Below are positions 31,950 to 42,354 of a DNA stretch of 64,000 nt, piece by piece. Made by a program: the position numbers and the translations under genes. The notes beneath the pieces are model-generated. The model was not told the DNA's origin and did no database searches. It was given only the letters and a program-made list of their open reading frames with translations. Position 1 is the stretch's first letter, and the number at the start of each line of letters is the position of its first letter. Source of the stretch: Thinopyrum elongatum (Eukaryota; Streptophyta; Magnoliopsida; Poales; Poaceae); assembly GCA_011799875.1 (NCBI GenBank), contig CM022302.1, positions 177,808,942-177,872,941 of the forward strand, given 5' to 3'.

Positions 31950-32204
31950 ATGCCATCATATGTCGTGTACAAGGGTAAGGTTCCCGGAGTCTACGACGAC
32001 TGGGAGGAGTGTCAGAGACAGGTTCACCGTTTCAGCGGTAACAGTTACAAAGTGTACACCACTAGGGCGGAGGCGGAAGCTAGATACGCGCGCTATCTAG
32101 CGGGAGAGAGGAGGGAGCGGAGGAGGAACCGGATGAAGACCAGTTTCATCGCGATGATGCTCATCGTGATGACCGCAGCTCTCTTCTATGTGATGGTAGT
32201 TTAG
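31950..32204 (+). CDS. Small RNase H1 N-terminal (viroplasmin-like) domain protein with C-terminal membrane segment
   Basis: The 84-residue ORF begins MPSYVVYKGKVPGVYDDWEE. Residues 3-46 match the hybrid-binding domain found at the N-terminus of eukaryotic RNase H1 and in caulimovirus viroplasmin: YVVYKGKVPGVYDDW, then CQRQVHRFSG, NSYKVY and an EAEARY ending. That domain grips RNA/DNA hybrids or double-stranded RNA. A basic stretch RRERRRNRMK follows, and residues 65-83 (IAMMLIVMTAALFYVMVV) form one hydrophobic helix, so a tail-anchored protein is predicted. No RNase H catalytic domain is present. The ATG at 31950 lies 9 bases after a plausible acceptor (TTTGGCTAG), so it may be the last exon of the upstream unit or a separate product. 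The frame is intact. Confidence 0.65.
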   Translation: MPSYVVYKGKVPGVYDDWEECQRQVHRFSGNSYKVYTTRAEAEARYARYLAGERRERRRNRMKTSFIAMMLIVMTAALFYVMVV

Positions 32205-32454
32205 ATGATCGATATCGACTTGTAATGTGAAGACAAACTCGCTACTCGCGGTCTCGAGACTTGTAATGTTCTAACTTTGTTCGGTCTTTTGAATTCGGAG
32301 ACTAGCTAATATGATGAATTGTATTCGGAGACTAATCTTCTATTGTATTCGATGAATCTGCTATTTATATGTTTTGCTGTCTATATTCTGTGCAGTAATA
32401 TATTTTGTAATCTGTGCAAATATCAGAAAAGAAAAAAAATATTCCTAATATTCA

Positions 32455-32760
32455 TACTAGTGGCGCACCATACAGCACATTATTGGCGCACTGCTATAAA
32501 AAATACTAGTGGCGCATTATATGTTAGTGCGCCATTAGTAACCCAGAGCACAAGGTAAATATGGCCCCCTGGGAGGCATACTAATGGCGCACCGTGTGAC
32601 TTACTAATGGCGCACTGCCTGGTGCGCCATTATAGTCTGGTATACTAATGGCGCACCAGGGGTGCGCCATTAGTATATGTTACTAGTGGCGTGATGATAG
32701 TGGCGCACCTGTAGTGCGCCATTAATGGCCAAAACAGGTGCGCCACTAATAAGCCTTTTC
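32455..32760. repeat. Right subterminal repeat array of the CACTA
   Basis: GGCGCACC, GGTGCGCC and degenerate GGCGCACTG motifs, often in inverted pairs around TACTAATGG, fill the last 300 bp before the terminal repeat. They mirror the left array. Confidence 0.85.
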
Positions 32761-32959
32761 CTAGTAGTGTAAGGGTGGATAACACCAATGGTACTGAAGA
32801 AGTTTAGCTCTGCATTGCTCTTGGGTGTACCTTTTGCCTGTATTGCTGTACTTACATTTATAGCTACTTGGTTATGTAGCATCACTCTTCATCTTATCTT
32901 AAATATTCTCCATTTTTTCTTATATTATCACATCTATATTTACTCTTAACAAAATGTAG

Positions 32960-33757
32960 AAAAAGGCAATGCTTATGAAGAAGATTCTGTGGTAAACTTC
33001 TTGAATTGCCCCCCCATTAGCATGGACAAGGGCTTTATAGAGCCGGTCTTCACCACTAATGTAAGTTTGTCCTTCTCAAGCCTTCAAACTTTGTTGTGTA
33101 TATTTGGTTAGGCATGACTGCAACAGCTGTTTATTTTTGGTGTTTGCATCAAATTGCATATTTAAAGTTTATTATGAAGTTCATAAACAAAAGTTTGTCC
33201 TTCTCAATTTAAGTTTTCAGTTGTACAATCGAGTTCCTTCTTCATACCATGTAAATTAAACTATACAGAGCAAGTGATCTTCTTTTGCACTGCTTGTATG
33301 CTTCTGTTCTTGATCCGTAATCCAGTGGTGTGGTGAAACTACCCACTACAGCACAATGTCATATTCTGCAATGTCTTAACTATGAACAATGTCATATCAT
33401 TCTACTATTATTTAAACCGTCTCTTTATTTGCCAATCTGAAATGGGATAAATTGATAGCACACTAACCATTGATACTTATGAGTTCTTGATCTGTAATCC
33501 AGTGGTGTCGTGAAGCTGCCAACTCCTTCACAATGTCATTTCCTGCCATGTCTTAACCTGAACAATACCATATTTTGTTAATGCTATTTTAAACTGTGTC
33601 TCTTTATTCGTCAATAAGAAATGTGATGAATTGTCAGCACTGACACTTATATGTGCAAAACCTGTCATCTATCTGCTTGTTTCTCTTTCAGAGTTCGGAG
33701 GATATAAGCGTCAAACAAGCACAGTCTCATCAGCTTGCTCAGCTGCTTGCGCTGTAG
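32960..33757 (+). CDS. Last two exons of the gene interrupted by the CACTA
   Basis: Exon 32960-33060 follows an AATGTAG acceptor, reads NAYEEDSVVNFLNCPPISMD then KGFIEPVFTTN, and ends at GTAAGT. The final exon 33692-33757 follows CTCTTTCAG and reads SSEDISVKQAQSHQLAQLLA plus Leu and TAG. The junction is in phase 0. These exons lie on the same strand as those at 18.8-20.0 kb, separated only by the CACTA. The flank just right of the CACTA (AAGTTTAGCTCTGCATTG) repeats the flank at about 20163, so the surrounding intron had been duplicated before the insertion. The protein family is not recognised. Confidence 0.5.
33306..33655. repeat. Tandem duplication (about 175 bp) inside the last intron
   Basis: GTTCTTGATCCGTAATCCAG at about 33306 and GTTCTTGATCTGTAATCCAG at about 33483 begin two parallel units that share GTGGTGT, CACAATGTCAT, GTCTTAAC and TTTAAAC(C/T)GT. 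This is an intronic tandem duplication. Confidence 0.65.
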
Positions 33758-34029
33758 CTCCCGAGCAGGGCTAACCTTTCTTGAACTCTATTGAAGTGCA
33801 GTCGGTTTTGTATATTATTTTGTTGGTGTGTTTATTTGCACTGGTGTCAATCTTTGATGCCCAGTGTATGTAATCTGATGTCTGCTTGTGCTTTATTATC
33901 ATAGTGGCGAACTTTGATGCCCAGTGGATGTAATACGCCGTAATTTCTTTATTGTATAGTCTAGGTTTTTTCTTATTCATGATGCTGCAGTTATTTTACT
34001 GTATATATATATCCTGTCTTCGCTCCATT

Positions 34030-35416
34030 AAAAGTAAACCAGCCAAACCGTAAAATTACGGTACATAATCGGGCCGTCATGCAAATCACTATATATGGGC
34101 CGCATCATGGGCCCAGTCATCTTGGTCCATTAACAGGCCTAAATGTAAACTGGTCCACTAGTAGTTTCGGGCTTTTAATAGGCCGAGTAAACCACCGGCC
34201 CTATTTTGGCAAGAAAATTCAATGGGCTTTTAGTAGGCTGAAAAGTAGGTTGGGCCTGAAACGTGCCGAACAGCTCACGGGCCGACAGCAGGCCGAAATA
34301 GACCCCGAGCCATGATTGTGCCAATCACATCACGGGCCGTTAACAGACCAAAATTGTCTCGGTCCTTGTTTGGCCCAATCAGATTATCAGCTATGAGCAG
34401 GCCGGATGCAAAGCAGGCCATAATTAGGCCCAACTATATGACGGGCTTTTAACAGGCCAAAATAAATATAGGGCCGAAATGTTAATTGGGCCTTTAACAG
34501 GCTGAAACTAATATCAGGCCGTAATATTAAATGGGCCTTTAGCAAACAGAAATCCAAACCGGTCCTCAAGTGGGCCCAAAAGCACAGCGTCCAGTTGACG
34601 GGCCGAATCTGATATGGGCCATAAAAACGCCCAATGAATGAAAGGCTCTTAAAGGGCCGGATCAGATATGGGCCGTAATATGGCCCAGAACATGGTAGGC
34701 TATTAATGGGCTGGATCTCATATGGGCCCTTATTAGGCCCAGAACATGGCAGGCTGTTAATGGACCGGATCAAATATGGGCCGACATTTGGCCCAAAACA
34801 TGGCAGCCTATTAACAGGCCGGCCCACTAGTGTCTTCAAAATCTTGTGGGCCTTTAGCTGGGCCGGCGCATTATGGTCTGCAAAATCTTGTGGGCCTTTA
34901 GCTGGCCCGGCCCATTATGGTAAGCAAAATCTTGTGGGCCTTTAGCTGGGTCGGCCCATTTAATCTTTATGGGCCACTTCTGGGCCGATCCACGTTTCAA
35001 CATATCATAGGCGCATCTCGCCCATTGGATGAGTGACATCTGTGCCAATGCGGAGCTGACACGTGGTTCCGTTGGCCAATGAGAATTTTACATGTGGAAA
35101 ATCGCCATTGGTCGTGGCTGTTAGCGGGTTATCGGATCCAAAACCGGACCCGATAGCTTAACGGCGACCCGTTACGGTGGATGCCACATGTCAGTTACCC
35201 TTGATGAAAGCACTTCTATCACGCGCGATTTATCATCATGGAAGTGGACACTTCTGTGATGGTAATTTTGGTAATGTCATGGAACACTTCTATGATAGCA
35301 CAGGTATGACTATCTTGATTCTGTCATAAAATCGTCATGGATGTACATGCATGACAGAAAACGTGACCTACTGTGACAAACACGTATCATCACGGAAGTG
35401 TATTTTTTTTGTAGTG
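34030..35416. mobile_element. CACTA right end (Caspar-like), left part missing
   Basis: The segment ends GGAAGTGTATTTTTTTTGTAGTG at 35416, the complement of a CACTACAAAAA terminus. GTA follows as the presumed TSD half. Short stem motifs with GGAAGTG and CACTTC lie inside, then a long tract of tandem GGGCC(T/G)TTA-A-CAGGCC units of about 70 bp from 34040 to 34990. No left CACTA terminus is found, so the element is truncated. It had inserted into the LTR that resumes at 35417. Odd ORFs in the tract are repeat artefacts. Confidence 0.7.
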
Positions 35417-35884
35417 GTAGGACAAAAGATGTCATGCATGTTCTTTCCATAAGCACGTATGACAATTTACGGAATACATGCCTACATTATATTTATGAAC
35501 TAGAGCTAGTGCCGTATCGCCCTAGGTTATGACTGTTATATGATGAATATCATCCAACGAATTCATCGATCCAATGCCTACCATTTTCTCTTATATTGTT
35601 CCTGCTAAGTTACTACTGCTACTATTACTGTTGCACTTGCTACAGAATCATTGCTATCACTGTTACCGTTACTATTACTGTTGCTACTACTATCAAAACT
35701 ATGATACTACTTTGCTACTAATCACTTTGCTGCAGATAATTAAACTCCAGGTGTGGTTGAATTGACAACTCAGCTGCTAATACTTGCAAATATTCTTTGG
35801 CTCCCCTTGTCTCGAATCAATAAATTTGGGTTGAATACTCTACCCTCAAAAACGGTTGTGATCCCCTATACTTGTGGGTTATCA
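35417..35884 (+). mobile_element. Partial 5' LTR of a gypsy element (Sabrina-like)
   Basis: From GTAGGACAAAAGATGTCATG to CTTGTGGGTTATCA the segment parallels 48154-48620, the right third of the solo LTR. The left two-thirds are missing beyond the CACTA insertion point. After the CA end comes a CCGGCACTGTTGCCGAGGAG segment, a decayed primer-binding-site region like the GGCGCCGTTGCCGGGGA at 62142. Confidence 0.8.
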
Positions 35885-37644
35885 AGACCTTTTTCCGGCA
35901 CTGTTGCCGAGGAGCATAGCTATATTTGTTGACTCACTTGGGATTATTATCAATTTATCACTATGAAGAATCTGAAGGATACCAAGACTAAAATATTTCC
36001 CTCTAAGACGAGGGGAGGTATGGAACTGCCATCTAGCTCTGCACTTGATTCACCTTCTATTTTGAGTAGACTTGCAACACCACCACATGCTATTAATCCT
36101 GATAAGTCGCAAGTTATTGATGATGCTACTTCTATGAATGCTACTCATGATGATGCTAGTACCTTGCTTGATGATGATGTGCCACTAGGTGACTTTCTTT
36201 ATGAACAAATTGCTAGAGCTAAAGATATTGAGAATGCTCACACTGATGAAATTATTGAAACTGATGAAGTACTTGAAACTGAAAATCTTGAGACACCTGT
36301 TAGACCTAGCTTTCCTAGATATGAATTGCCTAAGGTACCTGAGGATTATGTTATGGATGAGGAGACAGCTAGAGATTTTCTTGCTTGCAATGATAGAGAT
36401 GATCTTAAGAAATTATTATGCAAACTAAAGGAGAAATCTTTGAATGCTAGAATGAAATGCGATCCTAAGTTTGCTTCTTCACCTATCTTTATTGATGATA
36501 AGGATTATGAATTCTCTGTCGACCCAGAGTTAATTACTCTGGTTGAATCTGATCCTTTCCATGGTTATGAAACGGAAACTGTTGTGGCACATCTCACTAA
36601 ATTGAATGATATAGCTACCATTTTTGCTCATGAGGATAAAATTCGCTACTACTATATTCTCAAGTTATTCCCGTTCTCATTAAAGGGTGAGGCTAAGAAT
36701 TGGTACAATACTCTTGCTCCTAGTTGTGTGCGTAGTCCCCAGGATATGATTTATTACTTCTCTGAAAAATATTTTCCTGCTCATAAAAAACAAGCTGCCT
36801 TACAGGAAATATTTAACTTTGTGCAAATTGAAGAAGAGAGTCTCCCACAAGCTTGGGGGAGGCTTCTACAATTGCTAAATGCTTTGCCTGATCATCCTCT
36901 TAAGAAAAATGAAATACTTGATATCTTCTATAATGGACTAACCGATACTTCTAGGGACTTCCTTGATAGTTGTGCTGGTTGTGTTTTCAGGGAACGAATT
37001 GTTGAATAAGCTGAGGAATTACTAAATAATATATTGAAAAATTATGATGATTCGACTCTTCCTGAACCACCGCATAAACCCACTCCAAAGAAGAGGGGTA
37101 TTTTATATCTCAGTCCTGAAGATATGCAAGAGGCAAAGATATCCATGAAGAAAAAAGGTATTAAGGCAGAGGATGTTAAAAATTTACCTCCTATCACTAC
37201 TGGAATCAGCTGCTTTGCCGTCTGCCATAGCAGACAGCAAAGGCAAGCTTGGCGGACGGCAAAGGCTTTGTCGTCCGCTAGCAGACGGCAAACACTCCGG
37301 CAAAGCTGATGCCGGTAAAGGCTGCTTTGCCGTCTGCTGGCGGACGGCAAAGAGCTTGCTTCTTTGCCGTCCGCTGGCGGATGGCAAAGAGGTTGCTTCT
37401 TTGCCGTCTGCTGGCGGACGGCAAAGAAGCAACCTCTTTGCCATGTGCTAGCGGACGGCAAAGAGGCCAAATAGGCCAGCCCAGGTTGCGCAGGCTGCTA
37501 CCACGTGGCCACTTTGCCGTCTGCTGACAGACGGCAAACCTCTTTGCCGACTGCTAGCAGACGGCAAAGTGGCTATATAGCCCTTGTTTTTTCTTTTTTT
37601 GTTATATCAATTCATTTTCACAGAAATTCAAACACACACACCCC

Positions 37645-37656
37645 ACCCACCACACA

Positions 37657-37720
<64 letters not shown>
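37645..37720. repeat. (CA)n microsatellite
   Basis: About 70 bp of CA dinucleotides followed by TATATATA lie inside the nested CACTA. Reading frames through it are artefacts. Confidence 0.9.
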
Positions 37721-37728
<8 letters not shown>

Positions 37729-37917
37729 TATTCAGAATCACATAGTTTCAAACATCAAACATCATACATCAAACATAGTTTCAAACATCAAACATCATAC
37801 ACACCATTCATATATACATAGTTTCACAACACTCAAATACATCAAACATCTAACATCTAAACAGTAGCATTCTGCCCTTCCATGAAGTGAATCAAACCTG
37901 CAAAAATATAGTAAGAA

Positions 37918-38030
37918 ATTAGAAAAGAAGAAGAAACTAGAAGAAGAAGAAGAAAAGAAGAAGAAGAAGAAGAAGAAGAGGAGAAGAAGAGGAGCTCTTC
38001 TTCTTCTTCTTCTTCTTCTTCCTATTCTTT
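37918..38030. repeat. (GAA)n then (CTT)n palindromic microsatellite
   Basis: A run of GAAGAAGAA is followed, after GGAGCTC, by CTTCTTCTT, so the two arms can pair into a long hairpin. Confidence 0.85.
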
Positions 38031-38988
38031 CTTTTCCTCCTCTTCCTTGTTTTTCTTCATCTTATTCATTATTTGTGTCATTTTAGAGTTAACCTATCTA
38101 AGTATGCCATTTTTGTGCTACCAAATCTATGATGAAATGAATAGAACAAGAAACTAATGCTTTCATATTTTAGAAAGCAGTCACCACTTTTCACTTCAGT
38201 ACTTTGCATCGAAAGATAATCATCTAAGTGACGGCTGCAACTGCAAACTTTCCTTCACTAACCCTGTACATGCATTATTAGTGCGCTGCGTTTGGAAGTA
38301 AAGCAAAATTTAGGCAGCGTAAATAAGCTAAAACCAGGCGCAAAACAGAGATCTCAAACCCATGCCCAGTCCCAAGATTAAAGGAAAATTAATTATGTCA
38401 AAACATGACTACAGAACAAAATGATTAGCTGACATATCCATGTGTGTATATTAAAGTTTACAACACAATACCTCTTCTGAAGCAGAGCCTTGATATTCTT
38501 TTATTGTGTACATGCAAAGTTGAACCGCTAGTGGCCTCACCTCCGAGCCCATGCCTCACCTTTGAGAGCCTGCCATCAAACAAGAGATGGGAATAAGCAG
38601 AGTATCCTGCAATGAAATAAGAGAGAGATTGACAGAGGGGAATTGAAAGTGAACCAAATGAAAAACAAATTCTTGAAGTCACCTCTTTCCTAGTAGAAAT
38701 GAGGAAGGAGAACCATAGATGGTTCTTCTATGATTCATTTATTTTCCCCTTTGATTTCCTAAACCCACACGAATTACTTTCGAGAATGCGCACCAGTAAT
38801 GTAAAGGTTTACCACACAAACATAACTACTATCATAACACATGAATTATGAAGAAAATCTTTTGCATTTCAACAGGGATGCTTAGTTATAACATGTTAGA
38901 GCAGAGACAGATACATATTAACTGCATTGCAGAGATGAACTGGACCAAAGAGAGAGCAAGTCTGAATAATTTTGAGAAGAAGTATTAC

Positions 38989-39139
38989 CAAAGAGATGGC
39001 GCTCCAGGCTACCGAAGGGCATGCACTTGTACACCAGCAACCGCTCGTCACCCTGCACGCAGAAGCCGGCCAGGCTGATTAAGTGTGGGTGGCTGAGCAC
39101 CGTCAGCATCAGCACCTCCATCTGCGCATCACAAGCACC
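38989..39139 (-). pseudogene. Captured receptor-like cytoplasmic kinase exon
   Basis: On the minus strand an exon follows the acceptor TCTCACAG and reads MEVLMLTVLSHPHLISLAGF, then CVQGDERLLVYKCMPFGSLE and RHLFG, before the donor GTAATACT. This is kinase subdomains III to V of the PBS1/PBL-type family, where intact proteins read EFLVEVLMLSLLHHPNLV. Both splice signals survive. The catalytic HRD and DFG parts are not found nearby, so it is a fragment. It lies within a CACTA of 3.6 kb and is therefore a captured host exon. Confidence 0.75.
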
Positions 39140-39839
39140 CTGTGAGAAGAAGAAAAAATAATTAATCGAATGTTTCAGTCGTATCAGAATAGAGGTGGAA
39201 CAGGGGAGCTCCATGTCGAACCAAAGATATAATTTGCCATGTTCCTCTATTGCAAAAATAAACTCTAACCAGCCTATAGTCAACTTTATCTTTAATATAT
39301 CCCAAGTATTCTTCAAATAGAGGAATTGTATATATTTAAAAAAAACTGCATCAAACGCCAAGCAGTCCAAAATCAGGTCAGACTACTCGAGGATTTAATT
39401 TATCATCATTCTTCTAATATACAGAATCAGCAACCATTTATTTATGGTTAACACATTTACTGGATGATGTGCCAGTATGTCATCTACTTTTGATGTTATG
39501 CATGATTACATCGTTCTGACGATAAGCAACAAATCATATTCGGAGAAGGCTGTAAGAAACAGATCTCTCATTTAGGCTACACAAGTTGCACAGGTTTGTT
39601 CAATATTTTCCTTTTTTTTCACACGTATCTTATACTGAAAAACATAGTAGCATCACCCGTATTAGGACCACAAAATTCATCTGTTAGCTGCAGTAAGAAC
39701 AGTACAAAGTTGTGGATCTATCCTGGTGGGTTGTGACTCCTGCCATGCTAAACAATACAGAGTCTAGCAATTTCAACATGCGTAGTAATGTTACAAAGTT
39801 TTTCTCAGTACTAGCTCGAACACAGTAATCATTGGCATA

Positions 39840-40470
39840 TACTACTCACAAACAACTCCATTGGTAAAAATCAGGACAAAAAAGAAAGAAAGAAAGAAGA
39901 TAACAGAACATGCCACTGGAGGGGAGGGAGGAGGGCGGACCGAAGGAGGGAAGAGCAGCTGGTGCTGCCTTGTGGTGGTGGACCTTGAGAGAGGGCCTTG
40001 AGAGAGGGAGAGAGGCGAGATGGGGGAGGAGGACCTTGGCTGCCGTTGCGTGGTGGTGGATAAGGCCCTCCTCTGCCGCTGCCTTGTGGTGGAGAAGCGG
40101 CGTCCAGCAGGTGCAGCCGCGTGACGAGCCATGCGAGGAGGCGTAGAGGACCGCCGGAAGCACGCCGGCGGCGGAGACGAGGCCGCGCACCAAACCCTAG
40201 CCGCGGAGGGATGGGTTGGGCGCGAGCGTTCGAGGGGCGGAGGGACGGATCTGGCCGGAGGAATCGACGTAGCGGGGCGGGGTGAGCTCGGTAGCGTGCT
40301 GCGCGCCGACCATGGCCACCGGAGCTCGCCGGAATAAGGTCGGTGGCGGTGGCGGCGGCGGCGGCTAACCCTAGGGCGCGGGAGAGCAGAGAGGAGATGT
40401 GGGTGCGGGCGCGGGGGCAGTGGGTTCAACGCGGCCAGGTGGGGATTTTTGCCGTGGGCCGGGTGGGGAT
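39840..40470 (-). other. GC-rich fragment, possible captured first exon and promoter
   Basis: A GC-rich stretch reads on minus as Arg/Pro/Ser-rich peptides, for example MARHAAAPAGRRFSTTRQRQ. It lies upstream of, and on the same strand as, the kinase exon, and could be the captured 5' part of that gene. There is no family match. Confidence 0.3.
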
Positions 40471-41764
40471 TTTCTTTTTATTTATTTTCCTATCACTTTG
40501 CCGTCTGCCAGCAGATGGCAAAGAATCTTTGCCGTCTGCTGGCAGATGGCAAAGTGTTTTTTTATTTTCCCCGCAAAAAAAAAAGCCAGCCCCACCTCTT
40601 TGCCGTCTGCCAGCAGACGGCAAAGAATCTTTGCCGTCTGTTGGCAGACGGCAAAGAATTGGCTGATGGCAACCAGGTTATTTGCCATCAGCCAGCTCTT
40701 TGCCGTCTGCTTTCCCAAAGCAGACGGCAAAGAGGCTCTTTGCCGTCTGCCAACAGACGGCAAAGAGCTGGCAGATGGCAAAGTAGCAGATTCCAATAGT
40801 GTATTGAAGAGATACATGGACTTGACACACCACCACCCAAGGTGGTAGAGGTAAATTCTTTAATGAAATTCAATGAAAAGGACAATCCCTATAATATGCA
40901 TCCTAGTCAATGCCTTTATGAGTTTGATAATTACATTAGAAAGCAAGATCACTTCAATGAGCTTGTTATGAAACAATTGGAATATAATTCTGATATGATT
41001 GCTCGCTTGAGTGACTTGTTATTTAGAATCACCAATGATGTTAGAGGTGTAGGAAAACAAGCCTCTATGGTTTGAACTCAACTAGAACAAGTTGCTAAAT
41101 CGCAAAGAGAGTTGCTAGATGAAATGAAGAATAATATAAATGACTTTGTTGTTAGAGTAGCAACTAGAGGAGGTAAAATGACTCAGGAACCACTTTATCC
41201 TGTAGGACACCCTAAAAGAATTGAACAAGATTCTCAAAGAGTTAATGCAGATGCACCTAGTCCTTCTAAAAAGAAGAGTGAAAATAAAAATGATAGGACT
41301 TTGCATGCCTCTAGTGAACCTGAAATAGAAAAACCTCCTAATAATGATAATGATGTTTCTATCTCTCATGTTGAAACTCAATCTGGTAATGAACATTCAC
41401 TTAGTGATAATGAAAAAGATAATGATGATGTTCATGAAGGTACTCAACCAAACAATGATAAACAACCAGATAATGATGTTGAGATAGAACTAGCTGTTGA
41501 TCTTGATAACCCACAACCTAAAAATAAAAGATATGATAAAAGAGACTTTGTTGCTAAAAAACATGGAAAGGAAAGAGAACCATGGGTTAAAAAACCCATG
41601 CCCTTTCCACCTAAATCAACTAAGAAGAAAGATGATGAAGAAGAATTTGAACACTTTGCTGAAATGCTTAGGCCAGTCTTTTTGCGCACTCGTTTGACTG
41701 ATATATTAAAGATGGCCCCTTATGCAAAGTACATGGAAAAATACCGGAAGCTGAAATCTCCACC

Positions 41765-42354
41765 ATGCTTGTGAATTATTCTTTTAAGGATGGAGTACCC
41801 AAAAAACTTGGAGATCCTGGAATACCAACTATACCTTGCTCCATAAAAAGTAACTATGTGAAAACTGCTTTATGTGATTTAGGAGCTGGTGTTAGTGTTA
41901 TGCCTTTCTCTTTATATAAAAGACTTGATTTGAATAAACTCACACCTACTGAAATATCTTTGCAAATGGCTGATAAATCAACTGCCATACCTATCGGTAT
42001 TTGTGAGGATGTGCCCGTTGTTGTTGGTAATGTTACTATCTTGACTGACTTTGTTATACTTGAGATGCCCAAGGATGACAACATGTCGATTATCCTTGGT
42101 AGACCCTTCTTGAATACTACAGGGGTTGTTATTGATTCAATAAAAGCAAGGTCACTTTTCATATCAATGGTAATGAGCATACGGTGCACTTTCCGAAGAA
42201 ACAATTCCAAGTGAATGGTATTAATGTTATTGAAAAAACTTCAACAATCACTATTGGAAGTTTTCAAATTTTTCAACTACCTCTACCTACTGCCAAAAAG
42301 AAATATGAAATGCTTATTGTGGGGGACATGCATATCCCCATTGAGGTAACTTAG
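41765..42354 (+). pseudogene. Gypsy retropepsin (aspartic protease) region
   Basis: The frame overlapping the end of gag encodes VKTALCDLGAGVSVMPFSLY, then SLQMADKSTAIPIGICEDV and MSIILGRPFLNTTG. That is the pepsin-like fold with flap and the closing ILGRPF motif. The active-site triplet is DLG, a variant common in this plant lineage, in place of DTG/DSG. A frameshift at about 42150 is needed to continue (THFPKK-type beta strands) to a TAG at about 42352. The protease would cleave Gag. No reverse transcriptase, RNase H or integrase follows in the next 4 kb, so the element is non-autonomous by design or deletion. Confidence 0.75.

Larger units (their letters stand above)
20274..32769 (+). mobile_element. 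Complete CACTA (En/Spm) transposon, 12,496 bp
   Basis: The element starts CACTACTAGGAAAAGG at 20274 and ends with CCTTTTCCTAGTAGTG at 32769. It is flanked on both sides by the 3-bp duplication TAA (20271-20273 and 32770-32772). Both subterminal regions carry dense GGCGCACC and GGTGCGCC repeats. The interior has two plus-strand transcription units: a TNP2-type transposase, then a TNPA-like/DUF8039/ULP1-like unit with a small RNase H1-domain ORF. Stops and a frameshift in the transposase mean it can move only if helped by another copy. It sits in an intron of a plant gene. Confidence 0.95.
37195..40801. mobile_element. Complete non-autonomous CACTA, 3607 bp, inside gag
   Basis: It starts CACTACTGGAATCAGCTG and ends CAGATTCCAATAGTG, with TAT on both sides (37192-37194 and 40802-40804). 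Both ends carry many TTTGCCGTCTGC and GCAGACGGCAAAG motifs in inverted pairs. No transposase is encoded. The interior contains simple repeats and fragments of plant genes, including a receptor-like kinase exon, so it is a gene-capturing deletion derivative. Confidence 0.93.
35963..41774 (+). pseudogene. Gypsy gag gene, split by a nested CACTA
   Basis: The frame from 35963 (MKNLKDTKTKIFPSKTRGG) includes a classic gag core: KLFPFSLKGEAKNWYNTL, then YYFSEKYFPAHKK and LPQAWGRLLQLLNALPDH. A TAA stop at 37007 interrupts it, and it continues (PKKRGILYLSPEDMQEAK) to 37194, where the CACTA of 37195-40801 begins. Beyond that element it resumes at 40802 and runs, past a TGA at about 41073, to 41774. The last part is a highly charged Asn/Asp-rich region ending in KMAPYAKYMEKY. 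Gag packages retrotransposon RNA into particles; this copy cannot do so as it stands. Confidence 0.85.

Noticed and set aside
34079..34945. ORFs with repeated YGPYLIRP-type peptides
   Set aside because: They translate the GGGCC-rich tandem units of a CACTA end; units are not multiples conserved as protein.
37505..37867. ORF rich in His-Thr repeats
   Set aside because: It is only the translation of a (CA)n microsatellite.
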